Positions 16,309 to 24,527 of a DNA stretch of 64,000 bases are shown here, piece by piece. A program made the position numbers and the translations under genes. This stretch comes from Thermoplasmata archaeon. Its GTDB lineage: Archaea; Thermoplasmatota; Thermoplasmata; Lutacidiplasmatales; UBA184. The stretch spans positions 1-64,000 of the forward strand of contig DAHUYN010000002.1 of the NCBI GenBank assembly GCA_027315165.1, given 5' to 3'. The stretch's first letter is position 1, and the number at the start of each line of letters is the position of its first letter. The notes beneath the pieces were generated by a model. That model was given only the letters and a program-made list of their open reading frames with translations, did not search any database and was not told the origin of the DNA.

Positions 16309-17480
16309 GCTACGCGAGCCCCATGGTCGTCGACCGGGCCGCGATCGCCGCGATGGCGCGTGGCTTCGGCCCCGAGCCGGTCGTCGCGTCGGTCGGCTCC
16401 CACTCGGCGCTCGACATCGCCGACGGCGCCTCGACCGAGGGATTCCGGACCCTCGTTCTGGCGGCCCAGGGCCGCGAGAAGACCTACTCGCAGTACTTCC
16501 GTACACGCCGCGACGCCGCCGGCCGCGCCTACCGGGGCTGCGTCGACGAGGTGTGGACGCTCCCGAAGTTCGCCGACCTCGCGGCGGCCGCGCAGCAGGC
16601 CCGGCTCCGCGAGCACCACGCCCTCCTGGTGCCGAACCGGGCCCTCAGCTCCTACGTCGACCTCGCGGCGATCGAGGAGGAGCTCTCGGTGCCGATCGTC
16701 GGCTCGCGGGCGCTCCTGAGGCTCGAGGAGCGGAGCGAGCGGGAGAACTACTACACGCTCCTCGAGGCGGGCGGGATCCCCTTCCCGACGAGGATCCCCG
16801 CTCCGTCCGCGATCGACGCGCTCGCCATCGTCAAGCTGCCCCATGCCAAGCGTCGGCTCGAGCGCGGGTTCTTCACCGCCGCCACCGAGGCCGAGTACGC
16901 GCGAAAGAGCGAAGCGCTGCTCGCGGACGGCACGATCTCCCGCGAGGACCTCGCGCAGGCCCGCATCGAGCGCTACATCCTCGGGCCGGTCTTCAACTTC
17001 AACTTCTTCTACTCCGCGCTGGCCCCCCGGGACGAGGCGCTCGAGCTGCTCGGCGTCGACGAGCGTCGCGAGAGCTCGCTCGACGGCCTCGTGCGGCTGC
17101 CAGCGGCTCAGCAGCTCGAGCTCGGCGCCGCCGCGCGAACGCCCGACTACACGGTCGTCGGCCACGGCACGCTCACCGTTCGCGAGTCGATCCTCGAGGA
17201 GGTCTTCCGCCTGGGGGAGAGGTTCGTCGAGGCGGCCCGCCGCCACGCGGCCCCCGGCATCCTCGGCCCGTTCTGCCTGCAGAGCTGCATCGACCCGGAG
17301 GGCAAGCCCTGGGTCTTCGACGTCGCCGTCCGCATCGGCGGCGGCACCAACATCCATCTCGGCCTCGGTCACCCCTACGGCAACGCGCTCTGGCGCGGCC
17401 CGATGAGCACGGGCCGGCGCATCGCGCGCGAGATCCGGGCGGCGATCGCCGAGGACCGGCTGGCGGAGATCGTCACATGA
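16305..17480 (+). CDS. purP: FAICAR synthetase PurP
   Basis: The 391-residue archaeal ATP-grasp enzyme that makes FAICAR from AICAR, formate and ATP in purine synthesis, replacing the transformylase half of bacterial PurH. The N-terminal domain has VGSHSALDIADGA and KTYSQYFR; the ATP-grasp core has GPVFNFNFFYS; the C-terminal part has FDVAVRIGGGTNIHLGLGHPY. It starts at GTG 16305, overlapping the TGA of the hydroxylase gene, and its end overlaps gcvT. The chain of overlaps implies one mRNA from 12.8 to 18.6 kb. Confidence 0.93.
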   Translation: MSYASPMVVDRAAIAAMARGFGPEPVVASVGSHSALDIADGASTEGFRTLVLAAQGREKTYSQYFRTRRDAAGRAYRGCVDEVWTLPKFADLAAAAQQARLREHHALLVPNRALSSYVDLAAIEEELSVPIVGSRALLRLEERSERENYYTLLEAGGIPFPTRIPAPSAIDALAIVKLPHAKRRLERGFFTAATEAEYARKSEALLADGTISREDLAQARIERYILGPVFNFNFFYSALAPRDEALELLGVDERRESSLDGLVRLPAAQQLELGAAARTPDYTVVGHGTLTVRESILEEVFRLGERFVEAARRHAAPGILGPFCLQSCIDPEGKPWVFDVAVRIGGGTNIHLGLGHPYGNALWRGPMSTGRRIAREIRAAIAEDRLAEIVT

Positions 17481-18649
17481 GCGAGGCCCCACAGGCGCTG
17501 AAGAGGACCGTACTCTACGACTTCCACAAGGCGCACGGCGCCCACCTGGTCCCGTTCGCCGGATGGGAGATGCCGCTCTACTACGACAGCATCCTCAGCG
17601 AGCATGCGGCGGTCCGCGCGAAGCTGGGCCTCTTCGACGTCTCCCACATGGGGATCCTCTCGGTCCATGGCGGCCACGCCGCCGACCTGCTGAGCTACCG
17701 GACGACGGCGAACGTCGGCCGGCTCGAGCCCGGACAGGTGCGCTACACCTTCCTCCTCGACGCCACGGGCGCCATCGTCGACGACCTCCTGATCACGCGG
17801 TTGGACGACGGCACCGTCGCCGACCGCTCCTTCCTGGTCGTCCCGAACGCCGCCCACGCCGAGGACGTCTACGACCTTCTCCGCTCCCACCGACGGCCCG
17901 ACACGACGGTCGGCCACCACAACGGAGCGGTGGCGATCCTGGCCCTCCAGGGTCGCGAGGCGCGCGCGACGCTCGAGACGCGGTTCGGATGGAAGCTCGG
18001 GGGCCTCAAGTTCTACCACGGCCGCGGCTTCCCCGCCGACGGCGGTGCGGCCGCGGCCGAGGGGCGGCTCAACGTCGCGATCCCCTCGGACCTTCCCCAG
18101 ACCTACTGGGTGAGCCGGACGGGCTACACGGGCGAGGCGGGCTACGAGCTGTTCGTTCCCGGCGCCGACGCGGCCCGCGTCGCGGAGCGGCTCGTTCAGG
18201 CGGGCGCGACGCCCGTCGGTCTCGGCGCGCGCGACACCCTCCGCCTCGAGAAGGGCTACCTCCTGAGCGGCCAGGACTTCCACGGCGACCGGAGCCCGCT
18301 CGAGGCGGCGCAGGACCGGTTCGTCGAGCTCGACCACGCGTTCGTCGGCCGGCCGGTGCTCGACAAGCAGAAGGCCGAGGGGCCGGCGGTCCGCCTCGTC
18401 GGGCTCGTCGCCGACGACCCGACGGCGATCCCCCGGCACGGGACGCCGCTCCGCCACGACGGCGCCGTCGTCGCGACCGTCACGAGCGGGGGACTCTCGC
18501 CGTCGCTCAAGGTCGGGATCGCTCTCGCCTACCTCCCGAGCGCGCTCGCGACGGCCGGGACCCCGGTCTCCTTCGAGCTGCGCGGCAAGGAGGTCCCGGG
18601 ACGCGTCGTCGCGCTCCCGTTCTACCCCGCCGCCGCCGCGCGACGCTGA
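17477..18649 (+). CDS. gcvT: Aminomethyltransferase GcvT (T protein)
   Basis: A 390-residue folate/pterin-dependent T protein of the glycine cleavage system. It takes the aminomethyl group from lipoyl-GcvH and makes methylene-tetrahydropterin plus ammonia. Family motifs are all present: FAGWEMPLYY, LFDVSHMGI, a TANVGRLEPGQVRYTF region, SRTGYTGEAGYELF, and LRLEKGYLLSGQDF. The C-terminal barrel (VATVTSGGLSPSLKVGIAL) is complete. No gcvH or gcvP is in the window. ATG 17477 overlaps the purP stop codon. Confidence 0.93.
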   Translation: MSEAPQALKRTVLYDFHKAHGAHLVPFAGWEMPLYYDSILSEHAAVRAKLGLFDVSHMGILSVHGGHAADLLSYRTTANVGRLEPGQVRYTFLLDATGAIVDDLLITRLDDGTVADRSFLVVPNAAHAEDVYDLLRSHRRPDTTVGHHNGAVAILALQGREARATLETRFGWKLGGLKFYHGRGFPADGGAAAAEGRLNVAIPSDLPQTYWVSRTGYTGEAGYELFVPGADAARVAERLVQAGATPVGLGARDTLRLEKGYLLSGQDFHGDRSPLEAAQDRFVELDHAFVGRPVLDKQKAEGPAVRLVGLVADDPTAIPRHGTPLRHDGAVVATVTSGGLSPSLKVGIALAYLPSALATAGTPVSFELRGKEVPGRVVALPFYPAAAARR

Positions 18650-18654
18650 TATAC
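18647..18654 (+). promoter_or_regulatory. TATA box of the STAND ATPase gene
   Basis: TGATATAC starts at the stop codon of gcvT and is centred 26 bases before ATG 18677, implying a leaderless transcript. Confidence 0.6.
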
Positions 18655-18676
18655 CGCGCGGCGCCCCTCTAGGACG

Positions 18677-21091
18677 ATGGCCGGGTCGCCCCGGGTCGAG
18701 CGACCGTTCGTCGGCCGACCCGAGGCCGTCGACGCCCTGCGCCGCCGCAGCGATGCGGTCCGCCTCGGGCGCGGGGGCCTCACGGTGATCGAGGGCGAGG
18801 CCGGCGTCGGGAAGTCGACGCTCGTCGCCGGCCTCCTCGCGGACGCCCGTCTCAAGGGTCTTCGAACGCTGTTCGCCCGGCCGACCGGCTCGGACAACCC
18901 GCCGCCGTTCCAGCTCCTCAAGGAGGCCCTCGGCCGCGGAGAGACCGCGGAGGTCCTTGGGGAGGGTCCGTCGGGCCCGTCGTCGCTCGCGTTCGCGCCG
19001 ACGGCGTTCGACGCCGCCCACGGGCTCTCGGGGAGGCCGCTCGTGGGTCCGGAGTCGTGGCTCCTCGACGAATCCCCGATCGGCGGCGTCGTGCCGGGGG
19101 CGGCCCCGGGCAGCCGGGAGCGCCCCGACCGCTATCTCGCGCACCGGCTCCTCGAGCTCGGGGACGCGGCGCCGACGACCGTCGTCCTCGAGGACGTGCA
19201 CCTCGCCGACGACGGCTCGCTCGACGCGCTCGACACCCTCGCCCCCCTGCTCGAGACGCACCCGCTCTGGGTCGTCCTCACGCGGCTGCCGCTCGCCGCG
19301 ATCCCCGGCCCGCGGCGCGCCCGCCTCGAGGCGATCGAGCGCGCGACCGAGGTCGAGCACGTCCGCGTGCGCCCGTTCACGCCGAGCGAGGCCGAGGAGT
19401 TCGTGCGGGCCGTCGCGGGCGAGGCGACCGTCTCGCCCGAGGAGGTGACGCGCTGGCAGTCGCAGAGCGGCGGCAATCCCGCCTTCCTCGAACAGCTCGT
19501 GCGGCGCCGGGACCGCCTCTCCCACCATCCCCCGGTCCCGGGCGCCGACCAGGCGCCCGAGTTCACGGAGTACCTCGCCCGACAGCTCTCGGCGCTTCTC
19601 GCGCCCGAGGAGCGCGTCCTCGCCGTCGGCTCGGTCCTCGGCCGCGACTTCTCGTTCTCGCTGCTCCTGCGCGCGAGCGGCGAGGAGGAAGAGTCGCTGG
19701 CCGAGCTCGTCCAGGAGCTCGTCGGCCGCGGGATCCTGCGGGAGGGGACCGACGAGGGTCTCAGCTTCGCGCAGGACGCCCTGCGTCACCACGTCTACGA
19801 GCGCCTCACCGAGGCGCGACGGCGTCTCCTGCACCGCCGGGCCGCGGAGGCGCTCGAAGCGGGGGCCCCGGCCGACGTCGCCACGATCTACGCGCTCGCT
19901 CGACACTGCTACCTCGGCCGCGTCGACGACGCGGCGGTGACCTACAACCGGCTCGCCGCCGAGTTCGCGGCCCGCTCCCACGCCCCGACGGTGGCACGCG
20001 AGCACCTCGAGCGGGCGCGTGAGGTCCTCGCGAGGCTCCGGCCGCGGGACCCGGTCGCCGAGCTCGAGGTCGCCGTCGAGCTCGCGGTCCAGCTCGACGT
20101 CCTCGGCCAGCTCGACGCCGCCGAGAACCTTCTCAAGACGACGCTCGCCTCCGTCGAGGGGCTCGACGGCCCCTCGCAGGCGCTCCGGAGCTTCGCGAGC
20201 GTCTGCCTCGCCCGCATCTACGCCGACCAGGGGCGCTGGGACGTCGTCGACCGCATCACCGTCGCGCTTCTCGCCGAGGGATCGGAGGCCGCCGGGCCCC
20301 GCACGCTCCTCGCGGTGTACCGGCTCCGCGGCGAGTACCTGTACTATCGCGGTCGGTATCCCGAGTCGCTCGAGGCCCACGACCGGGCCCTCGCGATCGC
20401 GCGGGCCCAGCCGGACACGAGGGAGGTCGCGCTCGAGCGCGTGCGTCGCGCGAACGTCCTCGGCATGGTCTCGGGCCGGTTCGACGAGGCGGTCCGCGAC
20501 TACCGCGAGGTGACGGCCGAGCTGCTCGCCCGCGGGGACAAGAGCGAGGCGGCCTACGCCGAGCTGTTCCTCGGGGTCGTCCTGAGCCAGCACGGCCGGA
20601 CCGAGGAAGGGCTCGAGGCGCTCCGCGCGGCGCGGGGCCACGCCGACGAGGCCCAGGACCCACGACGGCTCGGCTGGGCGCTCTTCAACATCGCCGACCT
20701 CGAGCGGGACCGGGGGAACCTCGACGCGGCGCGCGCCGCGATGGAGGAGGCCCGCGTCCTCCTCGAGCGGACCGGGGACCGCTACGGCCTCGTGCAGACG
20801 CTGATCGTCGACGGGAAGATCCGCCTCCAGTCCAACGAGCTCCCGGAGGCGGAGCTCGCCCTGCTCGAGGCCTACCGGCTCGCCCGGGAGCTGAACGTGC
20901 CGGCCGACGAGGTCGAGGTGCTGCTGCGATTGGCCGAGCTCGCGCTCGCGCGCTCGGACCGCGGCCAGGCGGAGGCGCGGGCCCGCGAGCTCGAGCGCCT
21001 CGGCGTCGCGACCCTGCGGCCCGACCTCGTCCGCGACTACGAGGCGTTCCGGGCGCGCCTCGCCGGGAGGGGAGAGCATCCCGCGGCGTAG
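18677..21091 (+). CDS. STAND-type ATPase with TPR repeats
   Basis: An 804-residue protein of the MalT/AfsR-like signalling ATPase class. The Walker A loop GEAGVGKST lies at residues 40-48, and the Walker B strand TTVVLEDVHLAD at about 167-178. A winged-helix-like regulatory section follows (about 300-390, QELVGRGILREGTDEGLSFA). The remaining half is tetratricopeptide-like helices (for example GQLDAAENLLKTT, GRYPESLEAHDRALAIA). No DNA-binding domain is visible at either end, unlike bacterial MalT, so partner proteins probably bind the TPR surface. The ligand is unknown. Confidence 0.85.
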   Translation: MAGSPRVERPFVGRPEAVDALRRRSDAVRLGRGGLTVIEGEAGVGKSTLVAGLLADARLKGLRTLFARPTGSDNPPPFQLLKEALGRGETAEVLGEGPSGPSSLAFAPTAFDAAHGLSGRPLVGPESWLLDESPIGGVVPGAAPGSRERPDRYLAHRLLELGDAAPTTVVLEDVHLADDGSLDALDTLAPLLETHPLWVVLTRLPLAAIPGPRRARLEAIERATEVEHVRVRPFTPSEAEEFVRAVAGEATVSPEEVTRWQSQSGGNPAFLEQLVRRRDRLSHHPPVPGADQAPEFTEYLARQLSALLAPEERVLAVGSVLGRDFSFSLLLRASGEEEESLAELVQELVGRGILREGTDEGLSFAQDALRHHVYERLTEARRRLLHRRAAEALEAGAPADVATIYALARHCYLGRVDDAAVTYNRLAAEFAARSHAPTVAREHLERAREVLARLRPRDPVAELEVAVELAVQLDVLGQLDAAENLLKTTLASVEGLDGPSQALRSFASVCLARIYADQGRWDVVDRITVALLAEGSEAAGPRTLLAVYRLRGEYLYYRGRYPESLEAHDRALAIARAQPDTREVALERVRRANVLGMVSGRFDEAVRDYREVTAELLARGDKSEAAYAELFLGVVLSQHGRTEEGLEALRAARGHADEAQDPRRLGWALFNIADLERDRGNLDAARAAMEEARVLLERTGDRYGLVQTLIVDGKIRLQSNELPEAELALLEAYRLARELNVPADEVEVLLRLAELALARSDRGQAEARARELERLGVATLRPDLVRDYEAFRARLAGRGEHPAA

Positions 21092-21149
21092 CGGCGCTCC
21101 CCCGCCCGAGCCGTCGCGCGGCCTCACCGAGGCCGGCGCCCGGAGGCTC

Positions 21150-22001
21150 GTGCGCCGCGCGCTCTCGGAGGACCGGGCCGACGCCGACGCGACGACGCGC
21201 GCGCTGTTCCCGCGCCCGGTCCCTGCGCGGGCCGTCGTCGTCGCGCAGGCGCGCGGGGTCCTCTCCGGCGGCGCGCTCGCGCTCGCGGCGGCCCGGGAGG
21301 CGCGGCTCCGGGCGACCGTTCTCCGACGCGACGGGGCCGCCGTCGTCGCGGGGACGCGGGTCCTCGCGCTCTCGGGAGACCTCCGGCAGATCCTGGCCGT
21401 CGAGCGGACCCTCCTCAACCTCTTGATGCACCTCTCGGGCGTCGCGACACGGACCCGCGACGCGGTGCGAGCGGCGAGGGGCGGCCATCGCCCGCTCGCC
21501 GTCTATGCGACGCGCAAGACGCTCCCGGGTCTGAGGGACGCCGAGAAGCAGGCGGTCCGCGACGGTGGCGGGCACGCGCACCGGCGCGACCTCTCCGACC
21601 AGCTGCTCGTCAAGAACAACCACCTCGCCTACCTCGGGATCGCCGAGGCCGTGGCGAGGGCCCGCCGCGCGAGCGGGGTGCGGAAGTACCTCGAGGTCGA
21701 GGTCCGGACGACGCGCGAGGCGCTCGCGGCCGCGAGCGCCGGCGCCGACGCGCTGCTCCTCGACAACCAGACCCCGGCCCGGGCGCGACGGATCGTCGAG
21801 GCTCTCGAGAGGGCCGGGCTGCGCGAGCGCATCTGGGTCGAGCTCTCGGGCGGGCTCTCGCCGGAGACCCTCGGTCGGTTCCGTCGTGTCGGGGCCGACG
21901 CCGCGAGCCTCGGGACGCTCACCCACTCCGCCCCCGCGCTCCCGTTCCACCTCACGGTCTCGCGCGCGACGCGCTCGCATGAGGCCCGGCGCGCGCCTTA
22001 A
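21150..22001 (+). CDS. nadC: Nicotinate-nucleotide pyrophosphorylase (quinolinate PRTase)
   Basis: A 283-residue enzyme converting quinolinate and PRPP to nicotinate mononucleotide, CO2 and pyrophosphate. It shows the N-terminal DATTRALFP, ERTLLNLLMHLSG, the PRPP/quinolinate loop ATRKTLPGLRDAEKQA, a GGHAHRRDLSDQLLVKNNH region, and the barrel end LLLDNQTPA and ELSGGLSPE. GTG 21150 is the only reasonable start. It lies directly upstream of nadA. Confidence 0.93.
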   Translation: MRRALSEDRADADATTRALFPRPVPARAVVVAQARGVLSGGALALAAAREARLRATVLRRDGAAVVAGTRVLALSGDLRQILAVERTLLNLLMHLSGVATRTRDAVRAARGGHRPLAVYATRKTLPGLRDAEKQAVRDGGGHAHRRDLSDQLLVKNNHLAYLGIAEAVARARRASGVRKYLEVEVRTTREALAAASAGADALLLDNQTPARARRIVEALERAGLRERIWVELSGGLSPETLGRFRRVGADAASLGTLTHSAPALPFHLTVSRATRSHEARRAP

Positions 22002-22934
22002 GTGAGCCCGCACCCTCGTACCGTCGGGATGTCGCTCGAGGCGGAGGTCCGGAGGCTCAAGGACGAGCGCTCGGCGGTCCTCCTCGCCCACAACTACCAG
22101 CGCGGGGAGGTCCAGGACGTCGCCGACTACGTCGGCGACTCCTTGTACCTGTCGAGGAAGGCCGCCGAGACGGACCGCCCGGTGATCTGCTTTGCGGGGG
22201 TCCGCTTCATGGCGGAGACGGCGAAGATCCTCAACCCCACCCGGACGGTGCTCCTCCCGGACCTCAAGGCCGGCTGCGGCCTGGCCGACTCGATCACCGC
22301 CGAGCAGCTCCGGGCCTGGAAGTCGGAGCACCCCGGCGCCGTCGTCGTCGCCTACATCAACACCTCCGCCGAGGTCAAGGCGGAGTCGGACTACTGCTGC
22401 ACGAGCTCGAACGCGACGAAGGTGGTGAGCTCCATCGCCGAGGACAAGGAGATCCTGTTCCTCCCCGACGTCTTTTTGGGCGAGTACGTCCGCAAGAAGA
22501 CCGGGCGCTCGATGCACCTGTGGGTCGGCGACTGCCCCGTCCACGCGAAGATGCGGCCGGAGGACCTGCAACGGGCCCGGCGCGAGCACCCCGGTGCGGA
22601 GATCGTCGCGCATCCGGAGTGCGGCTGCACCTCGGCGGCGCTCCCGCACGTCGACCGGATCCTCTCGACCGACGGGATGGTGCGCTTCGCCGAGGAGACG
22701 CGGCAGAAGGAGGTCCTCGTCGCCACCGAGGTGGGGATCCTCCACCGGATGCGCCGGCTGAACCCGACGACGACGTTCACGCCGCTGAGCGAGGGGACGA
22801 TCTGTCCGTACATGAAGGAGATCGACCTCGCCGACATCCGCGACTCGCTCGCGCAGAACCGCTACGTCATCGAGGTTCCCGAGGCGACCGCGCGGCGCGC
22901 CCGCGTGGCGATCGACCGCATGATCGCGGCGTAG
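22002..22934 (+). CDS. nadA: Quinolinate synthase A
   Basis: A 310-residue [4Fe-4S] enzyme condensing iminoaspartate with dihydroxyacetone phosphate to quinolinate. The three cluster Cys are visible at residues 92 (KAGCGLAD), 207 (HPECGCTS) and 268 (EGTICPYM). The triplicated fold motifs LLAHNYQRGEVQDVADYVGD and YINTSAEVKA are present. The listed GTG abuts the nadC stop; ATG 22029 is an alternative start. The enzyme supplying iminoaspartate is not in the window. Confidence 0.95.
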   Translation: MSPHPRTVGMSLEAEVRRLKDERSAVLLAHNYQRGEVQDVADYVGDSLYLSRKAAETDRPVICFAGVRFMAETAKILNPTRTVLLPDLKAGCGLADSITAEQLRAWKSEHPGAVVVAYINTSAEVKAESDYCCTSSNATKVVSSIAEDKEILFLPDVFLGEYVRKKTGRSMHLWVGDCPVHAKMRPEDLQRARREHPGAEIVAHPECGCTSAALPHVDRILSTDGMVRFAEETRQKEVLVATEVGILHRMRRLNPTTTFTPLSEGTICPYMKEIDLADIRDSLAQNRYVIEVPEATARRARVAIDRMIAA

Positions 22935-22977
22935 CCGGTCGGGGACCGGCGCGGGACCCTCGACGGCCTCGTCGAGG

Positions 22978-23376
22978 CTACGCCCTGAGGTGGGGCAGGA
23001 TCGGGCCGAGCCCGTGGACGAAGTAGCTGTAGGCGACCGCCCACAGGAGCAGCGCCGAGAGGAACACGACCCCGATCGCCGTCCACGACGGCTTGGTCGT
23101 GAGGTAAAAGCCGATCGAGAACGGGTTCATGCGAGTGCCGAGGAACGTGAGGCCCGTCCAGAGGAGGAAGAACCCGAGGAGGAGCGGCACCAGGATCGTG
23201 ACGGTGCCGAGGAGGAGCCCGACGAAGAGGAGCGCCACCGCGAACGGGGCGGCGGCGTGCGAGCGGCGCTTCGGTTCGGGCGTGGGCGCCTCCCGCGGCG
23301 CCGCCCGGAGCTTCGCGCGGAGCGTCGGCCGGTGGGCCGGGCGCTCCTCTCGGGGCCTCTTTCGCCGTCGTGGCAC
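22978..23376 (-). CDS. Three-helix membrane protein of unknown function
   Basis: A 132-residue protein. The first 40 residues are strongly basic and Pro/Arg-rich (RRRKRPREERP). Three hydrophobic segments follow (AVALLFVGLLLGTVTILV, LLLGFFLLWTGLTFLG, IGVVFLSALLLWAVAYS). The basic head should sit in the cytoplasm. No family is recognised. The GTG start at 23376 is the first available. Confidence 0.55.
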   Translation of the reverse strand: MPRRRKRPREERPAHRPTLRAKLRAAPREAPTPEPKRRSHAAAPFAVALLFVGLLLGTVTILVPLLLGFFLLWTGLTFLGTRMNPFSIGFYLTTKPSWTAIGVVFLSALLLWAVAYSYFVHGLGPILPHLRA

Positions 23377-23558
23377 GCTCGCGCGGTTCCCGGCCGACCT
23401 ACAAGAACTCCTCCCTCCACGCGCAGCCGGAGCCCCCCGCCCGGAGGCTCGAGGCTAGCCCGAACCTAGATACGGGCGCGGCCGTTCCCTCGGACCACCG
23501 GGCGGATGCGACAGCAGGGCCGCGCGTTGGACCGCGCCGGGGGACCGGGATCCCCTCG

Positions 23559-24527
23559 ATGACCGCGCGAGCGGGCAGGCCCGTCTACTTCGCGACGACC
23601 GTCGGCGCGGCCCTCGGGCTCCTCGCGTTGGCCGCGCTCGTGCTGCTGGCGGGCGACCTGTGGCTCGCCCCGACCCCCGCGCTCGCGGGCCTGTGGACCC
23701 TTCTCACCGGCCTCGCCCTCCTGTTCGGCGCCATGTTCGTCGCCCTCCTCGCCGAGGTGCGCGCGCCCCTGCCGGAGCCCGCGAGCGAGGCCGTCGCGGC
23801 CGAGGCGCAAGAGCTCGACAGCCGTCCGTCGTCTCCTTCCCTCACGGTCGAGGAGGACGCGGCCGCCCGGCCCTCGACCGGCGGGCCCACGCCGGCCTCG
23901 GCGAGCCTGAGCCGTGTGGCGCCGCTCCTCGGGGGCGGCGTGGGCCGCGCGGCCCCGGCGGCGACCTCGATCATGGGAGCCTATCTCCAGAGCCTCGGCG
24001 ACGGCTCGGACCGGGCGATGGGCCTTTGGACCGAGGTCGCGCCGCCGATCGCGGCCGCGCTCCCGTTCTCCCCGGGGCTCCAGCGGCGGCCGGAGGAGCT
24101 CGAGGGCTCGGAAACGGCGCCGGCGCGGATCGAGGAGCCCCGGCTCGAGCTCGAGCTCGCGCGGCTTCGCGCCCGGCTGCGGGAGCTGGAGCCGATGCCG
24201 GGCCCCGCGCGCGCCGCGCCGCGACCGGTCGCCGCGAGCGGCCCCGAGCCGCCGGCCCCACCGGTCCACCGCGCGGTCGGGAGCCCGGCCTGCCTCGGGT
24301 GCGGCTCGGGCGTCGACGCGCGGAGCCCGAAGCTCCTCTGCTGGGCCTGCGGGCGGACGCTCTGCGCCGCCTGCTACTGGCGGTTCGGCCCGGGTCCCGG
24401 GCTGCACCGGTGCCCCGACTGCGCCGCTCGAGCCCCGAGGACGGCGCCGGTCACGATCTCCGGCGGGAGGAGCGGGCCGCAGCACCCCCTTTCGGGGGCG
24501 GGAGAGGCGCCTCCGGGCTCGCGTTAG
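23559..24527 (+). CDS. Membrane protein with C-terminal zinc-finger-like domain
   Basis: A 322-residue protein. Two membrane helices (residues about 10-65) are followed by a long acidic/Pro-rich linker, with a coiled-coil-like stretch (RLELELARLRARLRELE). A Cys-rich C-terminal module (CLGCGSGVD, LLCWACGRTLCAACYW, HRCPDCAAR) has eight Cys in four CxxC pairs, suggesting two zinc sites. ATG 23559 directly precedes the first helix and was preferred over an upstream GTG. Function unknown. Confidence 0.6.
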   Translation: MTARAGRPVYFATTVGAALGLLALAALVLLAGDLWLAPTPALAGLWTLLTGLALLFGAMFVALLAEVRAPLPEPASEAVAAEAQELDSRPSSPSLTVEEDAAARPSTGGPTPASASLSRVAPLLGGGVGRAAPAATSIMGAYLQSLGDGSDRAMGLWTEVAPPIAAALPFSPGLQRRPEELEGSETAPARIEEPRLELELARLRARLRELEPMPGPARAAPRPVAASGPEPPAPPVHRAVGSPACLGCGSGVDARSPKLLCWACGRTLCAACYWRFGPGPGLHRCPDCAARAPRTAPVTISGGRSGPQHPLSGAGEAPPGSR

